From Phoenix dactylifera (Eukaryota > Streptophyta > Magnoliopsida > Arecales > Arecaceae): DNA of 64,000 nucleotides. The translations under genes were made by a program, and so were the position numbers. The DNA is taken from positions 36,195,360 through 36,259,359 of the forward strand of contig NC_052392.1 in the NCBI RefSeq assembly GCF_009389715.1, read 5' to 3'. This document shows, piece after piece, positions 24,215 to 34,400 of this stretch (within the stretch, counting starts at the first letter, position 1; each line of letters opens with the position of its first letter). The notes under the pieces are model-generated. The model had not been told where the DNA came from, did no database searches, and worked only from the letters and a program-made list of their open reading frames with translations.

Positions 24215-25010
24215 TTGTGTCATTTGCATAGAGGCCAACATACTGAGGTTGATGAGGCCATTGGACAAGACCTGAGGTCAGACCATTGTCCTCATTTCTT
24301 GACAGTTATGAGTCAATACATTGACTGAGCGTAGGAGAGAGAAATGGTTTTCCTTCCTGCGTCCTCTCCTGCAACAAATAAATCCTTGTTGTATACCATT
24401 TATCAATGCTAATGGTGAATGGGAGAGAGAGTGAGAGAAGGGCATTGCTCCATCTAACCAGTTACTGCCAAAGGCTTTGTACTTGCAATTCATTAAGAAT
24501 GAAATCCTTGTACCAAAAAAAAAGAATAAAATCCCAACTTAGCATATTATGAGCTATCTGGAAGTTTAGTCTACGGAGCTAGGGTTTAACTACTCAACGC
24601 TGTGGACTTCTTACCTGAAGTGACCTTCGACCTGTCCCTCAAATGAAGTCAGTTAGGCACTATTTGAGAAAGTGAAGATTGGTTGCCCTGAGCAAGCTTA
24701 GAATTTCTATTTGCTTCGAATCCTTGAGCAACAAGACCCGTGAGGAGAGATGAAACCAAATTGCAGTCCAAACTTATCTAGTAGTTTAAGCCTTGCCGTT
24801 AAAGGCACCCTGTATTTTTCCACCCAGCTATTTCATAACACCATAAGGTAGGAGCTATCAAACTGGTAGTAAGAAATATTGTGCTTCTTGTGCTTCCTTC
24901 AAATCATCCGCATGTCTTCTATAGAGTTGCACCTTTGCCTAGCACCTAAGGGTGCAAAGATTAGTTTACACACTCTTCTGGCTAATTTTACACCCAATCC
25001 CTAGTCTTGA
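24215..25010 (-). mobile_element. Rearranged LINE relic, third copy
   Basis: Positions 24215-24540 match 6250-6500 of unit A (for example 'gaggccaacatactgag' and 'ttggacaagacctgaggtca'). Positions 24650-24990 match 5150-5450 of unit A at lower identity ('cttgagcaacaagaccc', 'cacctaagggtgcaaag'). The order relative to unit A is compressed by a deletion of about 800 bp between them. It is part of the third, diverged duplication unit. Confidence 0.5.
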
Positions 25011-25077
25011 ACTCGACAAGCTGACCCATATTGCTCACGCCCTCTCTCTCACACACATAGACACACGCATGCATCCA

Positions 25078-25080
<3 letters not shown>

Positions 25081-25121
<41 letters not shown>
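25081..25121. repeat. CT microsatellite
   Basis: A run of about 20 CT dinucleotides, followed by pyrimidine-rich sequence ending near 25215. No gene start was recognised next to it. Confidence 0.9.
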
Positions 25122-25123
<2 letters not shown>

Positions 25124-27190
25124 CATACCTGTCTCCCACTCACTTTTTGCATTGAGCTCTCTTTCCCTCCCCAACTCCGCCTTTACTCTCTCTTCTCGCT
25201 AACTCGCATCCGTAAGTTTAATCTCTACACTTTCTTCTCTACTTGTTTCACTCTAAAATTTATTTGATCCAATCATTTCTCCTCTCGAACAATGTTTCTA
25301 TGCATAAGACTAACTCCTCTCTCTTTTCGTCCTCAGGAATAGAAGGTGGGGGCTCTTTTATCGAAGAGGTAGCTAGGGGAGGATTTAAGGTTTGGGGATC
25401 TGCGCATAGACTTTTTAGCATTTTTATCTGAATTAATTATCCTATATAATTTGCATGTTGGGGTAGAATGTTGTATGCTAAAAATATATATTGACAGGTA
25501 AATGTTAATATTTTGTATCTCTATTGGTATCTTTTCATGTATAGTTGATTAAATTTTATAACTAAGTAAATTTAATTAGGACCTTATTGTATTTGTTGGG
25601 TGATCTGAAGAGGCTCAGATTTCAATCCTACCTTAAATTGTAATAGTTACCATTCTTCATTGATGCCATCTCATGTTTGCTCCTGTAAATTTGAGCCCTA
25701 GGTTTCAGTGCCTTATGGTCCTAATTGACTGCTAATCGTATTATCTAGGAGTGTGATAGTGTAACGTTGGCATCTTGTTGAAAGGACTATTTTTCCCAAT
25801 TACTCTTTGGATTAGGTGAGTACTTTATCATTCAAGTATTTTATAAATGCACTTTACATATTATGTATTAGAAAAATTATGGTTCAACATCCATCGTGAC
25901 TCTTACTGAAACCATCATCTTTACATGCTTAGTTTTGAATATATAGTTTGTAAATGAAAGCAAAATAGTAATTAATTTTATTTAGTTATTTCTTGGAAAT
26001 TCTATGACTAAGAAATAAATATTATGCCTGATTTACCTTAAAAAAATTAATAAGTTTTAAGTATGTATTAAGTATATAAACATTTTAATTGTACATGTTA
26101 GTCGAATTGATCAAGATGGAAATATTTAAAGAAAGCCTCCTAGATTGGTTTAATGCTTACGAGTATTTGGAAATATAATAATTTGTGTATGGCTAAAAAT
26201 TGATTTTGGAGTTGGTGTGGAAAAAGTGGTCTTTAATTTCTAGTTTGACAAGGATTCGGACCTAGCTAGTGAGACTGGTCCTTGGCAGAGCATGTATTTG
26301 GAAACTAATTTCTTTCAGACATCTATCACATGGTTAAGCATGATTTTGGGCTTACATTGTGGATCTAAATTTGATTCCAATCATTATCATAGGTCTAATC
26401 ATGGCCATAATCATAAGGACTAGGAGAGGGATTGTATAATCATATACTTGGTTTTTTATGACATTGTTTAGCTGCTCAGAAAATTTATTCAAAACTAGCT
26501 ATCGCACTTCTCACTTCATATTTTTGATTATTTATAGGCCAAATAAGGAACTCCGATATTGATTCCCAATTATTTTCTTTATGTACTCGGAGGGCTATCT
26601 TTATTATTATAAGTATTTTATTTATATGCTTGATTCAACTAGAGATGGTAGAGTTACTGAACTATTGGATCATTATTTTATTTTTGTTATGTATAAGATG
26701 TTGAGTAGTACCTTGGACTTTCGGTTATAAGTTATGTACCGGAAAGCTTAGGAAAAAATAGTATTTAATTTCTCTTTAGTTGATATTGGTTTATGGAATA
26801 TAACTCATATTATGTTTTATTAGCATTCTTGAGTGATGATATTTATGAAGTATGTTGTTAACGGATGTTCTTTAGCTTTGATTTTTTTTTTTTAAGGTCG
26901 ATACTGGTTGTTAGCTGTTGAAGCTATTTTGGTTGGGTTCAATAGATGCTTTGAATTGTTCTTGCTAATGCTGTGATATGATCGTAAGGAAATCCTTTTT
27001 GGATGTTTAGTTGTTAGATTAGATAATTGCAAGCAAGTCTTGCATATCTTGGGGGCTTAAGCAGTGGAGGATGTGCAGCTGTTTGTCAAGTGCTTGTGTC
27101 ACAGGTTTAGAATATGATAGGCTAGAAATGAGTTCTACTTGATTGGGCTTCAAAAATTGCGAGACTTGCCAAAGCTAAATCTATGGACTA
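25122..27190. other. AT-rich stretch without recognised gene
   Basis: Nothing coding was recognised. The pyrimidine-rich 25080-25215 followed by 'gtaagtttaatctctac' could be a 5' leader and donor of a degenerate element. Pieces at 25535-25600 and 25845-25915 match 22529-22680. The rest is AT-rich with short open frames only. Confidence 0.4.
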
Positions 27191-27289
27191 CTCAAACCAG
27201 TCAAGATAGGAGCTGTGTGTAGACTAGGCAGCAGGGACCCCTATTCTTCTGGACAATTTGATCTCCAGAATCATTTTATCTTGGAGTTA

Positions 27290-27610
27290 CTCTCCCCTGG
27301 AACACTGAAGATCAATTTATATGGTTTGTAAAAGAGGAAGATGGCAAAGCAGGATCTGGTTTCTTAATAAGCGATCACAGAGGACAGGTAATGCTAAGCC
27401 AGGCAAACCCTTCACGAGATTACTGTTCCATTGGCAAAACTATGAGCATTTTGGGAGTAGCAGCCTGCGCCATGGAAAATCATCTGGAAAGAACAAGACC
27501 ACCTTGGATTGAAAGGAGACTCACTAACTGTTATTAGGAGGTTGGCACAAAGCTCTACTGCATTTTTTTGTACAGATGGCTCACTTTCTACAGAATTAAA
27601 CTTGATTATC
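27290..27610 (+). mobile_element. RNase H-like LINE relic beside copy C
   Basis: The + strand reads VKEEDGKAGSGFLISDHRGQ, then AACAMENHLERTRPPWIE before a frame break and a TAG stop. It is the sibling of the fragment at 15550-15810 and has the same order of RNase H motifs. A 17-base A-run at 27610-27627 follows at once, which may be a retroposon tail. It is damaged by indels. Confidence 0.55.
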
Positions 27611-27627
27611 AAAAAAAAAAAAAAAAA

Positions 27628-28775
27628 TCGAACAGTAGACTAATAATCTAGACTGCCTATCGGCATCCACCTAGGTCCATCATCTCTAGGCTCCCTTGAG
27701 TCCCTTATACCATTACCCGCATCAACTATAGAGAGACGCCATGAGAGAGGAAAAAAAAAAGAAGAGAGAGAAATTAGAGAGAAATAGAGAGAGGAGAGAG
27801 AGAGAGAGAGAGGAAGGAAGAAGAGAGAGACCTCTCTCTTCTCCCTTCATGACTGGAGAAGTTCGTCTTCCCCTTCTCCTTTCCCCTTTCCTCCCCGCAG
27901 GTAGAAGGGGTGGCAGCCACGGTGGCCGAACCGCCCACCCAATGGCGGCACTGGCGGCCGCAACCCCGGTCAAACCAGGCGACCGGTGGCGGCGGAATCG
28001 CGGAAGAAGAAGACCAAAACAGGGCAACCCTGTTTCGGACGATTTTCCAGCGATTCGCCGGCTCCAATAATGGCAAAATGTGTCTAGAAGACCCTAAGAA
28101 GAAGAAAAGTGGTCCTACCTCAGTCCGACGACGATCGGGCGATTCTTCCCGGCGGAAATTGGAGGAGAAAACCCGAAGAAGAGCTTGGGATCGGCTGCGA
28201 AATCTCGGTTAGTCGTTGATGGAACTCAAAGGAGGAGGAGGGGGTGGTCTGAAATAGGCGAGTACCCTTTTCGGCTGGTGTTTGGATCGCCATGAAACTC
28301 CCGGTTTCCCGCACGATCGGGAAGGTAGATGACTCCTAGCCGGAGTCATCCTCCCCGCCTCCCTCACGTGCAGCGCACGTGATGAGTTGGGCCTACCCTC
28401 TTCGGGCCGGCTCACAAGCGTAGGGACCACTACACTGGGTCCACATGCCAGTCCATTACTTAAATGTTCCCCAGGTATTTAACGTGCGGCTGCACGGCCG
28501 TTACAAAGTATGATAGCCGTTGTTTTGAACCCCGATCCCCTCCCTTCCCACCTATCTTCGCCTTCGATGATAGGATAACAAAGACGAAGATTGGCTTGCT
28601 AATTTTGATGCTGGATACGTGCCAGTCTAGGACTGCACCAAGGTCTTCCGCCTCCGCATCGCCGGTGCCCCCACCGCCGCGCGCTGCCCTCGCCCTCCTA
28701 TGCTCCCTCAACGAAAGGCTCCCCGGGATGCGGCTCCCCTCCGTGCGCAACTTCTTCAGTTCGGCGTCTGTATCG
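27628..28775. other. GC-rich inserted segment of unknown origin
   Basis: Base composition changes sharply to GC-rich between 27850 and 28770. A purine-rich part (27740-27830) precedes it. The frame at 28464-28770 gives peptide-like sequence (RTAPRSSASASPVPPPPRAA, then LLCSLNERLPGMRLPSVRNF) that could be a captured gene fragment. I do not recognise it. Some features, such as 'ggtcctacctcagtccgacg', suggest a retrotransposon LTR remnant, but no LTR ends were found. The segment splits the third RLP unit. Confidence 0.35.
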
Positions 28776-28960
28776 GCTATACAGTTTAAACGAGTTAAAG
28801 GGATTGGGTTGGATTACATGTTTAATAAACAGTGCGGGTTCAGGTTGTAATTCCTAACCTGTTTAATAAACAGGTCGGGTTCAGATTTATGATTTTCTGA
28901 CCCAACCTGCATCTGACCAGACCCATTTATATCCGACCCAACCCGATTGCCATCCCTAGC
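28776..28960 (-). mobile_element. hAT-like element end (relic)
   Basis: The segment has the same subterminal style as the complete hAT element at 29042-30612: 'gttaaa', 'cctgtttaataaacaggt' and 'gacccaaccc' motifs. It ends with ATTGCCATCCCTA at about 28948-28960, close to the hAT terminus TTGCCACCCCTA. No partner end or 8-bp target duplication was found. The neighbouring complete element lies only 81 bp away. Confidence 0.5.
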
Positions 28961-29033
28961 TACCAGATAGTGTGGTAGCTTGGGCATTTCTTTCAGACTT
29001 GGCTGACATCGTCCATGGAGAAAGAGCTGGTTG

Positions 29034-30620
29034 GGTATATCTAGGGGTGGCAATCGGATCGGGTTGGATCATAAACGAGTCGGGTCACATGCAGATCAGG
29101 TCAGAAAATCAAAAATCTGAACCCGACCTATTTATTAAACGGATCAGAAATTACAACCTGAACATGTCATGTTTAATAAACAGGTAACCCGACCCGGCCC
29201 GTTTAACCTGTTTAATAAACAAGTAACCTATTTGGCCAATTCGACCCGAACTATTTAACCTGTTTAGCCCTATTTATTCTGACCCAATCTGTTTAACATA
29301 TTTACCCAACCCGACCTGTTTAATCTGTGTTTAAAACTATTAATATTCAAAATTAATACAGTCAAAATTAATACAAGGTTATGTAACTCTGTGTTCAAAA
29401 CAGAAAAAAAGGGGAACAAATTGAATCATAAAAAATTTCAAAAAAATTAACCCAAAAACAGGACCTGGTGTTCTTCGCGGTGTTCTTCGCCATTGGCCGG
29501 CGGCCCTAGCATCGTGGGGCTGGAGCAGGGCTGCCATCCGGTCGGGATGGAGCTGGGCGGCGAGGGAGCGACTCAGGTGGCGAACCGCAGTGCGGGCATC
29601 GGAGACGGCCCGAAGGAAGGTCTTGACTGGGAAAAGGGAGGAGGTCTGGAGCGGCGGTCGAGGGCGGCCTGCAGGTCGTGGCAGGTCAAGGCGCCACTCG
29701 TCGATGGCGGCGGAGGAGAAGGGGGGGCTGCGGCGAATGAGGGAGAGGAAGAGGGAGCGAAGAAGACGGGTTGGGGAGGGGCTAAGGGAGGAGACATGTT
29801 GCTTGAGACTGTTGATATCGAGGGGGGACGTCGGAGATCTTCTCCCAGGTGGAGGGCCAACAGTTGGTGTAGGACACCGAGAGGTCGTCTCCGACGACCT
29901 CGATACCGTTGGATCTGGAATAAGGCTTTTTCGGAGGCATCGATTTGGAGGAGGAAGAAGGGTGGTGGTGGAGGAGGAGGAGGAGGAGGAGAAGGGCGAG
30001 AACCGTCAATTTTGAGGAGGAGGCGGAGGAAGGGTGGAGGAGGAGAAGGGCGAGAACCGGCAATTTGGAGGAGGAGGAGGAAGGGTGGAGGAGGAGGAGG
30101 AGAAGGGCGAGTACCGTCAATTTGGAGGAGGAGGAAGGGTGGAGGAGAAGGAAGAGGAGAAGGGTGAGAAGAGGAGGAGAGAATAGCTATGGGGAGGTGG
30201 ACTTGAGGTTCGGAGGAGAGGAGACTCGGGGAGGGGCTGAGGGAATAGAGCTCGGCGGCGCCATTTCAATGTTTCACAAACCTTAAATCCTAATTCTAAA
30301 ATCGGGTTGAATCGGGCTGAGTGAATCGGGCCTAGACAGTGAAACTGGGCTATGGAGTGAAATCGGGCCTAGACGGAGAGTTGGGCCGGCTCTGGACTTT
30401 ATCTTGTGGGTTATGACCCTCATCTATCAGCCCAATAGTTAAACGGGTTAAACGGGTCAGACATCTAAAATCTGTATCCGACCCAATTAATAAACAGGTT
30501 AAACGGGTCAACCTGTTTACGACCCGAACCTGTTTAGGCCAAACCCAAACCTATTTATGGCGGGTCGAACATGGATCGGGTTAGCGGGTCGGGTCATATT
30601 TTGCCACCCCTAGGTATATC
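29034..30620. mobile_element. Complete non-autonomous hAT element with 8-bp target duplication
   Basis: The element spans 29042-30612 (1571 bp) and is bounded by the perfect 8-bp direct repeat GGTATATC (29034-29041 and 30613-30620). The left end TAGGGGTGGCAAT and right end ATTTTGCCACCCCTA are terminal inverted repeats typical of hAT transposons. Subterminal regions carry many 'cgggtc', 'gttaaacggg' and 'cctgttta' motifs in both orientations, likely transposase binding sites. The centre (about 29480-30260) is GC- and GGA-rich and encodes no recognised transposase. On the - strand it gives Pro/Ser-rich peptide (for example TVSSNMSPPLAPPQPVFFAP) that may be captured host sequence. The element depends on a transposase supplied elsewhere. 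Its intact duplication suggests a fairly recent insertion. Confidence 0.88.
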
Positions 30621-31478
30621 TATAGTAGGCTTGTTCTATTGTTCCAAACCAAGAGAGAAAAAGCCAATCCGTAAACTCTGGTCTGGCCAACTAACTATTA
30701 TAAAGAACAATAGCTTATGTTTAGTCAATTGTATGCCGAGGTTTCTTAACTGATCGAAATTTGCAATAGTTCGTTAATTGAATGAGCAAGCTGATTATGA
30801 GCGGTTTGCTAATAGTTCAATGTCTTTTCTCGTACAGAAAACAAAAAATCAAAAGTCAACCATCAAATCCAATTCATCGCCTTCATAGGTGAAAAATTAA
30901 ATTTCCTTTGGCGATGAAAAAGACCTCAACCCAAAACTTGTCAATGGTAGTTCCGTAATTCCCCATTTTGCGGAAAATTTTTAAGTTCAGGTTTATTTTC
31001 AATTCCTTCTCAATTTGTAGTTGTGTAAGCGCAAGATCTGTAAGTAGTCTCATGGTCTGTCTCATGGTCGACGGTCAATTTCAATTGCTCCCACCATGGT
31101 GATGACATCGGCATTTCAGGTGATAATTAAGTTTGTCACAGGATCCCAAGGATCACAATCATTGATCACAAGAGTCTGGAGGAAAGTTTTTGAAAGCTGT
31201 ACGGCCATATAGCGTCGTAGGTCGTGAATGATCAGAGACAACGGAATGGAATTGGATATAAGAATCATCTTCACAACCTACAATTGATTGTCAAAAAGCA
31301 TATGAGAGATAATCATTCAAAAAAATTAGGGAAGAAGCCATGAAAAACTATAACAAAGTTGATTGAGATTTCAAATTACAACATTGAACAGAAGCTTGCT
31401 TTGCTTTATTACAAAGTACCAAAAAAAAAAAAAGACTTCTATGAAATGCCCAAGGTACTGTTTATCTCACTTGCGATT
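30621..31478. other. 3' flank of RLP copy C
   Basis: This matches the 3' flanks of copies A and B (about 6530-7203 and 16300-17062) at reduced identity. For example, 'tttagtcaattgtatgccgag' compares with 16305-16325. It probably includes the 3' UTR of copy C. No separate gene was seen. Confidence 0.55.
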
Positions 31479-34400
31479 CTACTGCATGCGAGTCCGCTTA
31501 TGTGCTGCTATTAAGATCCTTTCAATTAAGGAGTCCATATAACCATCCAACATACTGCGAATGTGCTGCCCAGTGTGATGAGATAGCAAAAAAGCAATAC
31601 AGCCCCAGAAGCTAACCACAAATGAAACTGCAAGTATTGCAAAGAAGATGGCATCATCCTCCACACTGCAATCTTGGTTTTCTTCTACTTCAGGTGGCAC
31701 AGTTGGACTTGAGTCAGATGTACAAGTCTTCTCCATTGGCGGCCCATGTAATCCAATATTACCTTCATAGCAACTCACATTGAATGTGGCAAATTGGTCT
31801 TTGAAATCTGGTGTACATCCAGATAGGTTATTGTAAGCAACTGAGAAGACCTCCAAGAAGTTTAGTTGAGTCAATTGCGAAGGTATAACACCACTCAACT
31901 GATTGTGTGATATATCCAAGCACTCAATCTGACTAAGTTTCGAGAAAGTTTTGGGGATTGGACCTGTTAGCTGATTCTGCGATAGATTCAATTGTACAAG
32001 CCCATTTAGATTTCCAATTTCTGGCGGTATGTTTTCTGTCAACTTGTTTGCTGACAAATCAATTGCAGACATCAGAAGCAAATGATCTGTTGGGTAAGCA
32101 TATGAGTTGCCTTTGGTGATGAGGTCTACCATCAATATCACAGATACGTAAAACCCCAATACACCATCGAAACCCATTTCTATTGACAAATCTGTATTTG
32201 CTGAATTAGGTTTTGTGAAGTGCATTTTGCCAAAGCAAGAGGGTATTGATCCTGAAAGATTGTTCTTCGAAAGATCCAAAATGTGTAAAGACCGTAGATT
32301 GCATAACTCAATTGGTATACGGCCTTCAAGTGAATTTCCACTAAGAACAAGAATCTGCAAAGACATTTTTTCTCCGATCTTTGTTGGCAGTTTACCTGAA
32401 AGCTGGTTATTGCTGATATCCAAAGCTTTAAGTGATGGAATATTGAAATAACTACTTGGAATTGTGCCTGTTAGAGCATTCCCGGCAAACTTGAGATGCA
32501 GTAGTTCAGATGATTGGAAGCAATGAGGTAATAACCCAGAGAGGTTATTATGGGATAAGTCTAAGCTTTGAAGCCATGTAAGATTACACAAGTGATTTGG
32601 TATTTCGCCATGAAAATCATTTCCTCCTAGGTTGAGGTAAGCCAGATCGGAAACAAGTCCTATACTCTCTGGAATTATACCTGATAATTGGTTATTGTGG
32701 ACATCCAATGTTCCTAACTTCTGGTAGAATGACAGATTGCTCGGCAATGGTCCAGTAAACTTGTTTCCATCTAGATAAACAATTATAAGTGAAGGATGAC
32801 CATAATTTGTACCAAACATCTTTCCATGCAAGCTGTTGTTGCCAAGCTTCAAGAGAATCAATTGAGGGCAACCAATGATCAGGCCAGTTGGTAGTTCACC
32901 GGATAAATTATTATGGGACAAATCCAAAAGCTCGAGATAACTCATGTTACCCAATGATGAAGGGATATTTCCAGTTAGATCATTGGAGGACAAATTCAGG
33001 GTCACCATCTGTGGAAATATTGTGCCGATGTCTGTAGGAATCGATCCACTGAGGAGATTCATAGAGAGATCAAGTACATACATGCTCGTATTTAGATGCT
33101 TTGGCAATTGAAATGCCCCCCTGATTGAGTTATTTCTTAACTTGAGACCTATTAGTCCGGTCAGATTTTCGAACAACCAATAGGGAAAATTTCCTGTCAA
33201 GTTACTGTGGGAAAGGTCAAGAAATGCTAACTGGTGTTGAGAAGAAAGAAAAGCCGGTGTTGCGAGGGTGCTCGCATCAAGGTTACAATGTGACAACTTG
33301 AGGTACCACAGTTGGAAAGACGGAACAAACTTTCCATGGTCTAGATGTATAAATAATTCCTCATTGTTTGACAAGTCAATAATGTTTAGCTTTGAAAGAT
33401 TACCAAAGGAGGAAAATGAGAAATGGCCGTCAAATAGGTTATAAGAAAGATCTAGATACTGAAGTGAAACAAGACCTGCGAAGATGTGTGGGGGAACATT
33501 ACCCTTCAGTATGTTATGTGAAAGATCTAAACGCTGAAGAGAAACTAGTTTCTCTAGAGATAAAGGATGAATTCCATTGAGTTGGTTGTAAGAGAGATCC
33601 AACACACATAGGTTCTGCAGTCTACTGAGCCCTGCAAAAGAAACAAAAAATAGAAGAAAATTAAAAAAGCCTTTTTGCCCCATAATATAAACAAGGTTAT
33701 AAAACTTGTGACTCAATACTTGTCTGCTCTTAATTTTTTGTCTTCGATGAGTCATCTTGGTGACACAAGTTAGTCATGCGTGTTAAATAAATATATAAAT
33801 AAAATAAAATAAGAGAATAAATAAAAAGAGGTTAAACCTACCTCATGATCAAGGGAAGTAACATTTGAAAATTACTATAAAAAAATATACAATTAAAATT
33901 TATGTTCTTCGCTCATTAATTCTAGACAACTGATTAAGTATGGCTATGTGTCATGCGAACTTAGTGGAAATGCTTGATATGATGAATCAAAAGTCATTTT
34001 AACTTGCTGAAGCCAATTTACAACGATCATTGAATTTAAATTGTGGAATATAAGTTTGATGAGTTTTCTAATTTGGCCAAGTTAACTTAATCAAGATTGA
34101 ATTTGGCCGCAATTTTGGCTTAGACTAAAAAAATGATTCAACTTGGCCAAACCATCAGCCAACATGTACAGGTGTTTTAGCTTTGAATATGGGAAAATTT
34201 GTGACCTTAAAATAAGGAATATATTAAATTCTTAATCAAAGAAATAAACATTGTACCTTATGAAAGCACTGAGCCTATTAGATTATTTCGATCCAAATAT
34301 AAGAAATTAAGGGAAGATAAATTTCTTAAAGCTATGGGTATCCCTCCTATGAACTGATTAGCTCCAAGATCAAGCACTCTAAGCTTTTGCATTCCTAGCA

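Noticed and set aside
25081-25440. CT microsatellite followed by short open frames as a possible gene 5' end
   Set aside because: No downstream coding exon or domain could be linked to it. The similarity to 22.5 kb points to repeat DNA.
29493-30286. Long + strand frames rich in Gly/Glu/Arg inside the hAT element
   Set aside because: They come from GGA/GGT-rich repeats. No transposase motif or known domain was found, so I describe the region as element interior and not as a gene.
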